This document shows positions 5,688 through 5,872 of a stretch of DNA of 5,872 bases, one piece after another; within the stretch, counting starts at the first letter, position 1, and each line of letters begins with the position of its first letter. The notes beneath the pieces are model-generated. The model did no database searches and was not told the origin of the DNA. It saw nothing but the letters and a program-made list of their open reading frames with translations. Both the position numbers and the translations under genes were made by a program. Source of the stretch: Aquirhabdus sp. (lineage in GTDB: Bacteria > Pseudomonadota > Gammaproteobacteria > Pseudomonadales > Moraxellaceae); assembly GCA_030150135.1 (NCBI GenBank), contig JASLGO010000130.1, forward strand, positions 1-5,872, written 5' to 3'.

Positions 5688-5872
5688 ATGCCCTTATATA
5701 CCGTGTCCACCAAGAAACCTGTGAGTGAGCTCAAAAAACTCAGTATCGTCAACTTAATCACTGAGGCACATTGCCTACTTACGGGCGCACCTGCAAATTA
5801 TGTCCAAGTGGTATTTGCGCAAGGCATTCCGCTACCAAGAAAAACCGCATTTCATGTTTTAGGTTCAATTCG
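5688..5872 (+). CDS. Tautomerase (cis-CaaD / Tautomerase_3 type), partial at window end
   Basis: 61 complete codons are present before the window ends. Removal of the start Met would expose Pro-1, the general acid/base of tautomerases. MPLYTV is the first strand, followed by a helix ending ITEAHCLLTGAP, where His27 (counting Pro as 1) aligns from memory with cis-CaaD His28, then strand YVQVVFAQG. This pattern fits the roughly 140-150-residue Tautomerase_3 proteins, which tautomerise or dehalogenate small unsaturated acids. The remaining active-site residues (Arg70, Arg73, Tyr103 and Glu114 in cis-CaaD numbering) would lie outside the window. The start is fixed by AGAGG (5678-5682) 5 nt upstream and by the Pro requirement. 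It follows the proline-less homologue by 12 bases. Confidence 0.8.
   Translation, partial: MPLYTVSTKKPVSELKKLSIVNLITEAHCLLTGAPANYVQVVFAQGIPLPRKTAFHVLGSI

Overview
The window most likely comes from the chromosome of an Acinetobacter-like gammaproteobacterium. The basis is moderate GC, AT-rich intergenic DNA, sigma70-type promoter elements, REP-like hairpins and the mix of small-molecule oxidation and detoxification genes. The genus is an inference from style and gene content; there is no rRNA or other marker gene here.

Layout. Positions 1-188 hold two degenerate REP-like hairpins and a terminator for the minus-strand operon. Positions 189-2635 are a minus-strand two-gene operon in which a TetR-family regulator (1973-2635) is transcribed first, followed 56 bases later by a Baeyer-Villiger-type flavin monooxygenase (189-1916) with an unusual Lys/Ala/Pro-rich N-terminal tail. 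Its promoter has a perfect TTGACA -35 box and a -10 region buried in a 14-bp perfect palindrome, as expected for autorepression. A glutathione S-transferase-fold gene (2874-3479, plus) diverges from it.

Positions 3480-3585 are a convergent junction with another REP-like copy and a strong GC-rich hairpin. Positions 3586-4509 (minus) encode a 307-residue protein of no known function. Its DNA is clearly more AT-rich than its neighbours, and its ribosome binding site lies inside one arm of a long inverted repeat (4514-4563). It looks like an insertion between two glutathione-linked genes.

From 4744 to the end, a plus-strand cluster encodes a four-helix MAPEG membrane protein, a tautomerase-fold protein lacking the catalytic N-terminal proline, and the start of a canonical Pro-1 tautomerase of the cis-CaaD/Tautomerase_3 type, cut by the window edge.

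How the parts may work together. The monooxygenase (ketone to ester or lactone), the soluble GST, the MAPEG protein and the tautomerases all suit processing or detoxification of reactive carbonyl or halogenated compounds, but no pathway is demonstrated. No gene-free stretch exceeds 300 bases. I saw no tRNA, rRNA, CRISPR array, transposase or replication origin. The most interesting items are the AT-rich orphan with its masked start site, the pairing of a proline-less with an intact tautomerase, and the histone-H1-like tail on the monooxygenase.
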